Assembly: GCA_937625935.1 (NCBI GenBank)
Contig: OW569346.1
Span: forward strand, 186,001-250,000
Reading direction: 5' to 3'
DNA: 64,000 bases
Source of the DNA: Tetramitus jugosus
Taxonomy: Eukaryota; Heterolobosea; Eutetramitea; Acrasida; Vahlkampfiidae
Translations under genes and position numbers: made by a program
In this document: in pieces, positions 18,838-29,400 of the stretch
How the letters are laid out: each line of letters starts with the position of its first letter
How positions within the stretch are numbered: position 1 is the stretch's first letter
The notes under the pieces: generated by a model
Told to the model about the DNA's origin: nothing
What the model saw: only the letters and a program-made list of their open reading frames with translations
Databases searched by the model: none

Positions 18838-20004
18838 ATGAGTGAGCTTCCCTATCCAGATTCATGCTTCACCTTGTGCCCTTTTGATCCAACAACTTCA
18901 GAGTTGGGACAATTTATTACGGTTCATTATCGAGTGTGGTCCCGAGATGAACTAGTCAATCCCTATCGATTCTGCTTGCTTGTACATGGGTTTGCCGCGT
19001 CCACTTTCTCCTGGAGAGAACAAGTTCAGTCATTGCTCGAGAGTCATGACATGGTGATCGCTGTCGATTTACCTGGATTTGGATTCAGTGGTAGAGATCG
19101 TAACTTGATCCACAGTGATATTCGGAGAGCGTATTGGTTAATGTATATTGTGCGACATATCGAACGCCTGTATGACTGTTCAGACAACACGTATCACTGG
19201 TCATTGATTGGGCATGGAATGGGAGCTAGAGCCATTACAGCTCTCGTACACATATGGAATCAACAACAGCAATTACAGCAGTCAGAAGAAGAGACAACTC
19301 ATTCAACAACAACAACAACAGAGACAGTATCCAGTGTGAATCAGAGGTCGAAAATTGAGAATGTGATTCTAGTGAGTCCAGAGAACATGGGCATCGAAGA
19401 GACCAACCCAACTACGATGGCAAACCTCCAGAACAAGATGCTGGGTTGGTTTCCAACATCATTTCTTCCATCGTCACTCGTTCATGCGTTGATATGTCAA
19501 CAGTCCCTCATGGGATATCTGTTGGGCAAGTTGTGTTACAACAGGAGTGTGACACAAGAAGAAGTGCAAGGATTTCTGAGACCACTCACGATACCCAACA
19601 CTATTCAATGTTTCTCTGACATGATCGAATTCAATGACTATCAACACGGAGTGGACATCAGAGAGCTGTATCAGTCAGTTCCGCGTCTTCTCATTGTCTG
19701 CGGAACAGACGATAATGTCACTCCAATCGAATCACATGTACAGTTGTTCTCCTTGTTGGAGAATGAAGAACAACAACGCGACTCAACAGCTGATTGTATT
19801 CGCAAAACCAAGATTTCCCTTCAAGTGGTACAGGATGCGGGTTACAATGTAATGGAGACTCATGCTCAAGAGTTCAATCAAACAGTCAACAATTTCTGTC
19901 AATTTCCACAACAACGTGAGAGTAACAGAGCTGCTCTGTTGATGAGAGGAGCCTCCTCTCAAATTCTCACCCGAGTGTCCAGCTTGTTCCGTATGTTTCA
20001 ATAA
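18838..20004 (+). CDS. Alpha/beta-hydrolase fold protein, probably catalytically dead
   Basis: 388 residues with the alpha/beta-hydrolase layout. The oxyanion region is LLVHGFAAS, followed by VIAVDLPGFGFSGR, a nucleophile elbow, a lid rich in Gln and Thr (~140-165), and the acid strand IVCGTDDNVTP (Asp292). The elbow reads IGHGMGAR, so Gly127 stands where the Ser nucleophile belongs. The usual catalytic His site is DAGYNVME, with Tyr336 in place of His. Two of three triad positions are thus missing, suggesting a binding or scaffold role. The closest active relatives are epoxide-hydrolase/lipase-like proteins of the MhpC group. A disordered, Arg-containing tail ends at a TAA. Confidence 0.8.
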   Translation: MSELPYPDSCFTLCPFDPTTSELGQFITVHYRVWSRDELVNPYRFCLLVHGFAASTFSWREQVQSLLESHDMVIAVDLPGFGFSGRDRNLIHSDIRRAYWLMYIVRHIERLYDCSDNTYHWSLIGHGMGARAITALVHIWNQQQQLQQSEEETTHSTTTTTETVSSVNQRSKIENVILVSPENMGIEETNPTTMANLQNKMLGWFPTSFLPSSLVHALICQQSLMGYLLGKLCYNRSVTQEEVQGFLRPLTIPNTIQCFSDMIEFNDYQHGVDIRELYQSVPRLLIVCGTDDNVTPIESHVQLFSLLENEEQQRDSTADCIRKTKISLQVVQDAGYNVMETHAQEFNQTVNNFCQFPQQRESNRAALLMRGASSQILTRVSSLFRMFQ

Positions 20005-20299
20005 GTAAGTGATTTCAATGAAATGTCACATGTGTAAATAAATAAACAAACAGAAAGCAAGTCGACTTTTATCCTTTTTAACAACAACAATCAGAATCCA
20101 TTCATAATAATTACAAACAATGATCGTTACCACGTAGGAGGGTAAGAAAGACTACGACGGTATCTCAGAGATGAATATATTGAGCATTTATTTATCTTGT
20201 GTTTATTATTGATGTTGTTGTTGTTTTTAATGTTGTTGTTGTTGGCTCGGGCCAGACGACAACAACTCTTTGTTGCAGAGTGTTGTTTGTTCTTCTGTG

Positions 20300-20811
20300 T
20301 TATGCGCCATCGTCATCCTCTGATGAAATGCATGCCAACTGCCAATTCACTGCACCACCATGAGCAGCCAATCTGAATCTATGGAGAGTATCATTATCAT
20401 ATACATGTGTGTGTGTGTATGTGTATGTGTGTAAGTGTGTGAATAACACCATCTCATGATCAAACATACAAAAAAAAATGCCAGACAAACGAGAGACAAA
20501 CAGAGAGACAAACAGAGAGACAGACGAGAGATGGTGGTGACATACGTTACGAGCATGTTGCTTCTTGCACATGTTGTCAAAGTGTTTGAATTGTTATTAT
20601 TATTCATATTATTCATATTATTCGTGAAAAGACCATTGCTGCTGCCCAGTGCTGTTGTGGAGAATGTTCGATTGTTGTGTTGAGTGGTGGAGAAGAGTGG
20701 TGGTGAGGAGGAACAGCGGATGGAAGATGATGAAAAAGAAGGAGTGAATGATGATGATGTTGGTGCTGCACTTCGTTTCATGCATGCCCTCGCAAATGAT
20801 CTTGTCAGCAT
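20300..20811 (-). CDS. Two-exon protein with mitochondrial-type presequence, unknown
   Basis: Exon 1 is 20546-20811, the intron 20379-20545 (167 bp, GTATGT...CCATAG, phase 2) and exon 2 20300-20378, giving 114 residues. The N-terminus, MLTRSFARACMKRSAAPTSS, is Arg- and Ser-rich without acidic residues. A second cleavage-like site, RTFSTTALG, follows. Both are typical of mitochondrial targeting. An Asn/Met run comes next, then a short conserved-looking C-terminus (FRLAAHGGAVNWQLACIS) ending SEDDDGA. I do not recognise the mature part; a small respiratory or ribosomal subunit is possible. The intron contains GT/CA and GAGACAAAC repeats. Confidence 0.55.
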
Positions 20812-20884
20812 TTGTTGTTGTTATTGTTTTTTTCCTAAACTCTCGTTGTTTGCTTTATTCCGACACCCTGAAAAAACTGAGGTT

Positions 20885-21148
20885 TCAACTCTTGGTAATC
20901 TTACACCGAGTGGTTGTTCTTTGAGGGGGGATTTGAACTCTGTGATCCATATGTGAAGCAGGACGAGGTACGACAACAATTTTCTTGCTCTTCACACTGC
21001 CAGGAGTTATATGTGGTGTTGAGCTAGAAGATCGCATTGGGGGATGAGATGGAAACCTATAGTTACTCAAGTGTTCTCTGAGGCATTCAAGGGACATTTC
21101 TTCATCCTCATATCGGCTTTCAGCATGTGTTGATTCCAGATTGCCCAT
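20885..21148 (-). CDS. Hypothetical small protein with myristoylation-like start
   Basis: An 87-residue single-exon frame. It starts MGNLES, matching the G2/S6 N-myristoylation pattern, and continues with an acidic stretch, ECLREHLSNYRFPS, and a basic Pro/Thr-rich C-terminus. No family is recognised. It lies upstream of the presequence gene on the same strand. It could be a chance frame or an exon of a longer gene. Confidence 0.4.
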   Translation of the reverse strand: MGNLESTHAESRYEDEEMSLECLREHLSNYRFPSHPPMRSSSSTPHITPGSVKSKKIVVVPRPASHMDHRVQIPPQRTTTRCKITKS

Positions 21149-21544
21149 CACACTGATTTACCTCTACTCGATATGAAAACTTGGTTGGAGAATGATAGGA
21201 TGGTCCACACTGCGTTTCATTTGGTCTCTCTTTACAGTACGCTCTCTCTAGACTTTTCTGGACCAAAAGTCCGTCCGTACATAGCTAAGCTGCCTTTTAC
21301 GGAAGAACACATGAATTGGAGTTCAACGGGCTTGGTGAATTGACACTTGAAGTCACTCAACACTAACACTTTGCTCAGTTGTAAAATAATTATTGTTATT
21401 GCACCTTCACTCAAAAATATTCCCGCTTGGGTGCACACAACTGACACTTGAAGGCGCGAACGCACCACTAGCCAACACAACAAATAAGCGTCACACACAA
21501 CAAACAAGCGAGAAACACACAACAGCAACAGACACAAAACAAAG
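21149..21544. other. Intergenic region upstream of the WASP-like gene
   Basis: 396 bp with an ACA/CAA-rich leader just before 21545. A minus-strand open frame (21232-21537) is hydrophobic and Cys-rich only because it is antisense to that leader. No gene was supported. Confidence 0.5.
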
Positions 21545-24337
21545 ATGAGTAAAGTAACAAGTAAAATCTCTCAATGGGAGAATGGCACCACCAGCAGTAC
21601 TGCTCCTCCCAACACCAGCAACAACAACAACACGAATACAAAAAAGACAACTCTATTGCCTCCACCTCCTCAGCAACAACAACAACAACAACAACAACAG
21701 AAGAGCAATAACAAAGCAACAACAACAACAACAACAACTCCTACGACTTCTTCATCCAAGACACACAATCGTACCATTTCTGCTCCCATTATTGCGACAA
21801 CAACCACAACAGCAACTAATAAACAGTCATCATCGTCTTCATCCATTGGCAGCAAACAAGAGCGTGTCAATGAAGAATTGGCAAAGTTGAAATCGTTGAG
21901 AGACAAGGGACTGTTGTCCAATGAGGACTATGAAGCAATGAAGAAGCAAATTATTGATCTCAGTCAAAAGAAGCACAATCGATTGTCCACTCACATTTCA
22001 TCATCATCATCTTCACTTTCATCGTCATCCACCAAGCATCAACAACAACAACAACAAGATGATTCCAATCATGGCAGAAAGAAGAGTGTCATGAATCAAT
22101 TCTTTGACAAGGTATCTACCACTCTACCATCATACAACAAGGATAGTAGTAGTAGTAGTAGTGAGAGACCAATGATATCCACTCCCAAGACATTTGAAAA
22201 AGTCAATACAACCACACCCATCTCCTCATTCCATCTCAACAACAACAACAATAACAACAATAACAATAAGAATAACAATAACAATAATAACATCACAAGT
22301 AATCAGCGCACTGTGACTCCGACAACACCATCCACAACTAAAGCAACAACAACAACCGTACCACCACCTGTGCCCAAACACTTGAAGAAGTCTCCAGCAC
22401 CAACATCATCATCACCATTACCCGCTACTCCTACTGCCAATAATAATAATAATAATAGCAACAAGAATAAGAGAAATAGTAATAATAACAATAATTATGT
22501 TACGAGTACGACGTCGTTGAAATCAAATGCTGCTACAACTCCTGTGAACAAGACATCTACTACTACTACTACCACTACCACTACTCCTGCTTCTTATCGC
22601 AGTACTAGCAATAACAAGTCCAGTTCATCATCATCATCATCATCATCATCAGTACCAAAGCCAATCTCAACAACCAATGCGAGAACCACCACTACCACCA
22701 CCACTGCAGCACCTAAAACAACAACATCGCAAATACCAAAGACAACAACACCAACAACACCCACAACCAATAATGTCAATGGTAAAAAGTATGATCGATT
22801 CGGAAATCCTATTGTAACAACAACAACAACAACAACAACACCTACGACACCTACAACACCCAATACTTCTTCTACGACTCCTTGGAACAAGAGCAGTACT
22901 GCTGCTTCCAACGCTACTGCTACTGTTGTCGTGAAACCTACTGTTACTTCTCATTCAAAGGCAACAACACCAACTACTGTTACTTCTCATTCAAAAGCAA
23001 CAACAACAACAACAACCAAGGCTTCCACTCCCACTACTACTCGCACTACGACACCGACAACACCTACTGCCATGAACAAATCAACAAGTGTACACAGTAA
23101 GGCAGCAAGTGTCAGTATGTCTGTTTCCCCTACTACTACTCCTACTACCACTGCTCCTACTACTGCTGCTACCACTGCTGCGAGTGCACCAGACAACAAC
23201 AACGAAACATTGACAAACATGGATGAGTGGATCAAGGAACAAGAAGAGCAACGATTGAAACAAATTGCACTTCGATTGGCACAGGAAGAAGAGAAACAGT
23301 TGAAATTGTTGAATGACAAGATGAAAAAGATGGAGGAAGAACAGATGAGAGTGCTAGATGATCGATTGAAGAAGATGCAGACAGATAAGAGACAGAGTGT
23401 AGCATACAAGCAAATGTCTGCCCTTCACAGAAAATCAATCATGCTACTCAATAACAACAACAATAACAACCCTATGAGTGTTACTCCTAATGCTACTCCT
23501 AATGCTGCCACTGCTCTTAACAACAACAACAACAACAATAATAATAGACAGAGTATGATGTCAGTATTGAAAAAAGAAGAGCAAATGGAACTCAAGAGAT
23601 TGAAAGAGCAGATGAAGCAAGAAGAGATGCGTCAATTGAAGCAAATGGAACAGTTGATTCAACAACGAGAACAGGAGAAGAAGACAATCATGGAGAATGA
23701 ACTCAAGAGAATAGAAGAGGAACAGAGAGTGCTCATGATGAAACAACTGGAGAAGGAGAAGCAAGACTTGTATGATCAAATGATGAAGAAGCATGAAGAG
23801 CAGGTGCTTCGATTGCAACAAGAGCATGAGCAACAAGAGCGAGAGCGACTACTCAAACTGAAGCAACAACAACAACAACAACAACTTGAAGCCAACAAGA
23901 CTACTGCTGCTGTGATTGTTCCACCTACAATGAGTAATCCACCACCGCCACCTCCACCTCCTCCAATGCCACCCCAATCATCCATTCTATTTAATGCATC
24001 GATTGCAGTCAAGAAGGACAATAGCAATGCGACTGCCCCTACAACTACTCTGGTCAATAATGGTCCAATGGGTGGTGATTTATTGGAACAGATTCGACTG
24101 GGAACAAAATTGACCAAGGTGACCGTTGTAGACAAGAAGAAGGAAGAGAAGAGATTGAGTGGATTGAGTGGACTGTTGCAAAAGGCTCTATCGAACAAGA
24201 GAATTCACATTAATGACAGCGATGATGACGATGATTCAGATGATGAATGTGCAAGTGCAGCATCAAAGCTCATCTCTGATAAATTGAAGAGGGCCAACAA
24301 TGACTCTGATGATTCAGATGATGACGATTGGTTCTAA
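21545..24337 (+). CDS. WASP-like Arp2/3 activator with SHOCT domain
   Basis: 930 residues, single exon. The N-terminus is MSKVTSKISQWENG, with no WH1 or GTPase-binding domain seen. A SHOCT-like helical hairpin lies at ~105-140 (LAKLKSLRDKGLLSNEDYEA). Long Thr, Asn, Ser and Gln runs occupy ~140-550. A charged coiled coil (~560-790, with Asn-run breaks) and a polyproline segment (~798-812, PPPPPPPPPMPP) follow. Next come a WH2 domain at 845-861 (DLLEQIRLGTKLTKV), a central helix (GLSGLLQKALSNKRIHI) and a strongly acidic end finishing DDDDWF with Trp929. WH2-central-acidic with a terminal Trp is the VCA module that binds G-actin and Arp2/3. The family assignment rests on this C-terminus. Confidence 0.8.
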   Translation: MSKVTSKISQWENGTTSSTAPPNTSNNNNTNTKKTTLLPPPPQQQQQQQQQQKSNNKATTTTTTTPTTSSSKTHNRTISAPIIATTTTTATNKQSSSSSSIGSKQERVNEELAKLKSLRDKGLLSNEDYEAMKKQIIDLSQKKHNRLSTHISSSSSSLSSSSTKHQQQQQQDDSNHGRKKSVMNQFFDKVSTTLPSYNKDSSSSSSERPMISTPKTFEKVNTTTPISSFHLNNNNNNNNNNKNNNNNNNITSNQRTVTPTTPSTTKATTTTVPPPVPKHLKKSPAPTSSSPLPATPTANNNNNNSNKNKRNSNNNNNYVTSTTSLKSNAATTPVNKTSTTTTTTTTTPASYRSTSNNKSSSSSSSSSSSVPKPISTTNARTTTTTTTAAPKTTTSQIPKTTTPTTPTTNNVNGKKYDRFGNPIVTTTTTTTTPTTPTTPNTSSTTPWNKSSTAASNATATVVVKPTVTSHSKATTPTTVTSHSKATTTTTTKASTPTTTRTTTPTTPTAMNKSTSVHSKAASVSMSVSPTTTPTTTAPTTAATTAASAPDNNNETLTNMDEWIKEQEEQRLKQIALRLAQEEEKQLKLLNDKMKKMEEEQMRVLDDRLKKMQTDKRQSVAYKQMSALHRKSIMLLNNNNNNNPMSVTPNATPNAATALNNNNNNNNNRQSMMSVLKKEEQMELKRLKEQMKQEEMRQLKQMEQLIQQREQEKKTIMENELKRIEEEQRVLMMKQLEKEKQDLYDQMMKKHEEQVLRLQQEHEQQERERLLKLKQQQQQQQLEANKTTAAVIVPPTMSNPPPPPPPPPMPPQSSILFNASIAVKKDNSNATAPTTTLVNNGPMGGDLLEQIRLGTKLTKVTVVDKKKEEKRLSGLSGLLQKALSNKRIHINDSDDDDDSDDECASAASKLISDKLKRANNDSDDSDDDDWF

Positions 24338-24525
24338 ACAAAAGATTTCTTCAAGACTCACCAATAAACCCAAATATTTTCTGGACTATTGTATTCCTTC
24401 TAAGCTGTGAATCGAATCTTCATTTATCCGCCAATTCAGAATAATCCGATATCCCAAGGTTTGTGCTCCCGAGAGAGAAAACCAAAAGAAGAAGAACGAA
24501 CAAACAAACACACGCCATTTGAATC

Positions 24526-24673
24526 ATGTATTCTCCACTGCCCACCACAGATTGTGATTTGGATGACCTACCTCCACTGGAAGATGCATTTGCACCAACA
24601 ACCACTGCATTGAATGACAATGCTGATCAGCATGTGTCTCCTTCATCCTTTACTTCCATCAACCATTTGATTC

Positions 24674-24708
<35 letters not shown>

Positions 24709-27700
24709 GCTACTACTACTGTATCATCTATATCATCATCATCATTTCAATCCCATCATCATGATTCTTATCATTATGACAACAAGAGTATATTCCAAGC
24801 CGTACAAGAAGCAGACTATCCACTCGTTCACATGTTACTCACATGGAATCACAACAATCACAACAACAACAACAACAACAATCATCCATCAAACATGAAC
24901 AATGTTAGTAACAATCAAAAGATGATTTATTATGCATGTGATACGGATCGATGTGCCACGATATTGCACTGGGCATGCTTTCACAATCATACATTCATTA
25001 TTGAATTGATTCTGTCATCCTATTGCAGTGTCATCGATAATGATCATGTAGTAGTACAACAACGAGATGAAATGAAGCACTTGTTGTTTCACATTCCAAG
25101 TGGCATGATGGAGAAGCAGAGTGCATTCATGTGGGCAGTCATGGCAGGTCACTTGTCCACTGTTCAATCACTGATTCAACAATGCTTGACTCTTGATAAT
25201 GATGATGGACATGATGATGCTGATGATTTCAAGTTGTTGTTTGAAACTGTGGATCACAATGGATGCAATGTGATCATGCTCAGTGTTCAGAATGGACATT
25301 TGAACGTGTTGCATTACTTGTTGTCTCTCTATCATCAACACTATGATCATCATCATCACCACCACCACTCTTGCAAGGATAAAATGAATAATACTAGTCA
25401 TACTAGTAACACTCATACTCATACTAATAATCATAATAATAATAATATTCATCATCATCATGGTATTAACATGGTGGAACACTTGAGCAATACTCATCAT
25501 CACAGTAGTAGCACTACTACTCACAATCCTAATAATACTAATAATCATCATCCAATTGTGTTGTTCCATGATAGAGATGGTCATTCATTGCTTCATTGGG
25601 CCATCTACAACAATGACTACAAAATGACCAAATACATTCTCTATCATGTTCTACTCCACAATTTTCAATATCAATTCATCAACAACAACAACAACATCGA
25701 CAAATATAACAATCATAATAACAATCATAATAATAGTAACAACAAGCATTCTCATTCTCATCATACAATCAATCAAGAGTATCAATACCAATTGATATGG
25801 CAATACATTCAATACAAGTCACCCAAGAATGGACGCAGTGCATTTCATTGGGCAGCCAAACAATGCAGCACTCATGTTCTTGAACTGTTGGTTGTGTTTG
25901 TGTTGAATCACTTGATGATTCACAATTCAAATCACACTTTGACTGCGACTACTACTGCTACTAATTCTACTAATTCTACTGCCACTCATTCATCAGTAGG
26001 GCACAGTATCAATCATCAACAACAATATTATGGTAGAGAATTGTACAGAGAGTTGTATGAGATGAAAGACACGGATGATGATGGTTGCACAGTTCTCAAC
26101 TATGCACAACAGTTGCACAAGCACACTACAGGTCACACAATGATTCAATTGTTGAACAAGTGGAAGCATGAACTGACCAGTGAATCATCCATGCAATTCG
26201 ATAGGAATCGCATATGGATGCAACAACACAACAAGAGTCACATTCGGGAAGAAGGTGAACTCTCTACTACTTCTACCACCGCTACTACTAATAATGCCAT
26301 GATGAACAAGAAGAGGGATAGAGATGATGATGATGATGATGATGACGATCATGAAAGTCAAATGATCATTTATGATGAACAAGTGTTCCATGTGCCTTCT
26401 GCTGCCAATGTCACAAGAAGTACTGGTGGTCATGTACAACCGAATGTTGATTCTTCTTCCTCTCTGTTTGTGAATGTGAGTCCTTTTCAACAACAACAAC
26501 AACCATTATTCTCATCATCACAACAACAACAGAGCATGTATGTGCCATGTATTGAGATGCATCGATGGAACAGTGAACCCATTCCCAACATGGCAAGTCT
26601 CATCCAATACTCGTACAGTCATCTCATTCGCATCACTCAAGTCATTCTCATTGTATTCCTGTTCACATTTGTACTGTTGAATCATGTGCCTGTTCCACTC
26701 GGTATCCTCTCTTGTGTTGTCATGTCTGGTGCACTCTTCCTGTACTTGCAAAAGAGAAGCAAGTTGAAGTTTGTAGAGGCGAGAGATGGACTGTTGATTG
26801 GTGTCTATCTGTCAACAATGGTGAACAGTTTATTGCACTACTGGATCTTCATTTATCCAGTCTTGTTTGGCAATGCTAGTACTGGTGGTGGTGGTGTTAG
26901 TAGTACTGGTGGTGGTGGTAGTGGTGAAGATGAAGTCGATAGTACAAGTGTTTGGCAAAGTTTACTGTTCATGTTGGTTCATGGCTGGTTACTATTTCAC
27001 AGTATCATGAGTCTCTCTCAGTATTATAGGCTCGTGTTTCACGTGACCAATCCTGGATATTGTTACAACAGTATAACAGCAACAACAAGCACTACGGCGA
27101 CAACCACAGTGACCACAAAGCAAAATAAGAATCGAGTCCATTGTACAAGATATCCATTACTGTGGTCTCACATTGAAGAAGAGATTCTATGCTTGTATGA
27201 ATCGAACAATTGTCTCACCAACAACAGACAACAACAACCACAACCACAACAACAGATGCTGCTATTGAGTCCATCACCAGCTCAAAAGGAACAGCAAGGC
27301 AAGTTGAAGCACTATTGTGAGACTTGCCAGATTAGAAAACCATTGAGGAGTAAGCATGATGCAGTCACAGATCGTTGTGTTTCTCGTTTCGATCACTTTT
27401 GCAGTTGGGTTCAAATGCCCATTGGTCGCTTCAATCACTTGTCATTCCTGTTGTATGTCGTGAGCACTGAACTCTATGGGCTATCGATTGCTCTCCTCAC
27501 AGTCATTGCACTGTTGAAACAAGTGTCAACTCGGGGAGAGTCATTGTGGAGCACACCAAATCTCATGTACGCACTATTCTATTCCAACAATGTGCCTCTG
27601 GGCACTGTTCTGTGCAATCTCGTGTTTGTTGGTCTTCTGAGCCTTCCTATTGGATTGCTAGCTGTCACCAGTGTGAGAAATGCTCTGTTTAAGTTGACTA

Positions 27701-28050
27701 CCAATGAGATTATGAACGCAGATCGCTATCCATGGTTACTTGTTCTCCCAACATTCAACAGAGCATTCAACAACAACAAGCACTATCATGCCATGTACCG
27801 CATGCTTCCACCAATGATTCAAACAGTGGTGCACAACTTGTGGGCATTCGCTCGAGGTGGAGTTTTCAATGTGATGGACGAGGGAATCGTGAACAATTTG
27901 CGAACAATCTATCGGCAGTCTCTTTCTGCTCAAAACGACAACGATGAAACTACTCACTTTGTGGGTTCTTGGGCTCACACGTTCCTGGTTAAGCACGACA
28001 TGCGCTTTCCTACTTCTGTGGATATTGAGAAAGCACATTTCCAGTACTAA
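24526..28050 (+). CDS. Ankyrin-repeat palmitoyltransferase, AKR1/HIP14-like, DHFC motif
   Basis: 1174 residues. The N-terminal half holds ankyrin repeats ([97 protein letters not shown]) split by His- and Asn-rich inserts. Membrane helices follow from ~695 onward. The cysteine-rich domain starts [16 protein letters not shown] and reaches DHFC at residues 956-959, in place of DHHC. Several zinc-ligand cysteines are also replaced ([20 protein letters not shown]). Ankyrin plus DHHC is the AKR1/HIP14 (ZDHHC13/17) architecture, S-acylating membrane proteins at the Golgi. Yeast AKR1 works with DHYC and a similarly reduced domain, so activity is still possible. Confidence 0.87.
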
Positions 28051-28622
28051 TAAACCGTTCCGTTTTTTACAGTAAAAACAAGCATATCGTCTACTGTAAC
28101 CTGTAACTTATGCCCCAGCACAGACCGTAATGATGGCCAAGCATGCCCAAAATGCCAAGAACAGAGGCAAGCCAAGAGTAAGTAGATTCATGTCAACCAA
28201 AGCTCGAACAAATATATAGTGAGTTCAGAGTTTTAACTAAGTGCAAACACCGTGATTCAAAATTTTTGTTACACTCGATCTTAATTGAAATCAATTAAAT
28301 AACATAAATTTCTTATTAAGTCTCATTATTTGAAAATATTCTTTAACTTAATAATATTTACTGTCTTATTTTTGGTAAAATATGCGAAATGTCGTAACGC
28401 AACTTAAGTGTCCCACTATCTTTAAGTAATATATCTGATTTATCAATTTTTGTAAACATGGTTGGTGTTGCATAAGGTCCCTTGGCCTGTCCTCCTCTTT
28501 TGCCTAAAATATGTTACCAAACATGCCGGTGGGAAGAAAAACGATGAAGTTTGAACCCGTTTGTCTTGTGTGAAAGGCAACCTCAACATGACAAAGTACT
28601 TACAGAAATTTTTTTTATTTGA
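28051..28622. other. Intergenic region, AT-rich
   Basis: 572 bp between converging genes. The centre (~28240-28450) is very AT-rich without repeats. A small spliced candidate gene (28130-28554) is the only coding signal I can support. Confidence 0.45.
28130..28554 (+). CDS. Candidate two-exon microprotein
   Basis: Exon 1 (28130-28177) reads MMAKHAQNAKNRGKPR and stops at a perfect GTAAGT donor. A 299-bp AT-rich intron ends CATAAG, and exon 2 (28477-28554) reads VPWPVLLFCLKYVTKHAGG and on to TGA, phase 0. The product would be 41 residues. The basic KHAQNAKNRGKP start followed by a hydrophobic segment is loosely reminiscent of RAMP4/SERP-type ER tail-anchored proteins. However, the hydrophobic stretch is short, so I do not assign a family. 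Confidence 0.35.
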
Positions 28623-29153
28623 TTACCAAGAGTTTTGTTGCAATTGTTCTTGTTGTTGCTTTCTGCAATCTCTCAAGGATTCAGCATAGAATTGACATGC
28701 ATCTCTGTTGCCAGATCCATTTTCTCTCATGCAACCAGACAAGTCTTGAACATGGAAGAAGCAAGCATCCTTGTTGTTGTTGTTATTCTCTTGTTGTTGT
28801 TGTTGTTGAGATGATTCCACATGATGATGATCAGCATCATCAGAAGAACTGAATGAATCAATGGCATCATTCAATCTTCTGCCAACAGTGTGACCAATGG
28901 CACTACCAATGGCACTTCCTACAATGGTACCACCAATGCCACTGAGCATTCCACCACCACCACCAGTTGGTTGTTGAACATGAGGTGCTGGTGGTTGAGC
29001 TTGTTGGACTGGTGCTGGTGGAGGAGAAGCCTTTTGTTGTTGTTGTGGCCTTGAAGAAGAAGAAGCACTCTTGCTGTTGGATGACTTTGATGAAGATGAA
29101 GATGATCTAGATCTGCTGCTGCTGCTGCTGGATGATGAACGACCTCTGCCCAT
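28623..29153 (-). CDS. Twin CX9C mitochondrial protein, CHCHD2/CHCHD10 (MIX17)-like
   Basis: 176 residues. The N-terminus is Arg/Ser-rich ([19 protein letters not shown]), then Gln- and Pro-rich. A glycine-rich hydrophobic segment follows (GIGGTIVGSAIGSAIGHTVG), matching the GxAxGSAxGH stretch of CHCHD2/10. The C-terminal CHCH domain has two perfect CX9C motifs (CFFHVQDLSGC and CQFYAESLRDC), which form two disulfides in the intermembrane space after MIA40 import. Relatives influence respiratory complex IV and cristae. Poly-Gln and poly-Asn runs precede the CHCH domain. Length is slightly above human CHCHD2 (151). Confidence 0.9.
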   Translation of the reverse strand: MGRGRSSSSSSSSRSRSSSSSSKSSNSKSASSSSRPQQQQKASPPPAPVQQAQPPAPHVQQPTGGGGGMLSGIGGTIVGSAIGSAIGHTVGRRLNDAIDSFSSSDDADHHHVESSQQQQQQENNNNNKDACFFHVQDLSGCMRENGSGNRDACQFYAESLRDCRKQQQEQLQQNSW

Positions 29154-29400
29154 TGTTTGTTGTATGTGTGTGGGTTGTTGTGTTGTTTGTTTGTTTTTTT
29201 GTGGATGTTGTTTTTGTGTGTAAAGATTTCGTGAGGGTGGAAAAACAACGCCCTTGCGCGGAATTTACTGTGAATAATTATAAAACTCAATTCCGATTGG
29301 TTGGGTTGCCATGTCAATTCAACTGGGATATCTCAGTTTATTTCGTCATCACTATGGATGCATTATTCCGATTTCCATGCTTGTGAACTAGGAATTCTTC

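Noticed and set aside
20400-20530. GT/CA and GAGACAAAC repeats considered as a CRISPR-like or satellite array
   Set aside because: They are short, unspaced simple repeats inside a eukaryotic intron, with no spacer-repeat structure.
21468-24200. Many minus-strand open frames rich in Leu, Val and Cys across the WASP-like gene
   Set aside because: They are antisense readings of CAA, ACA, AAT and TCA triplet repeats in a well-supported plus-strand gene.
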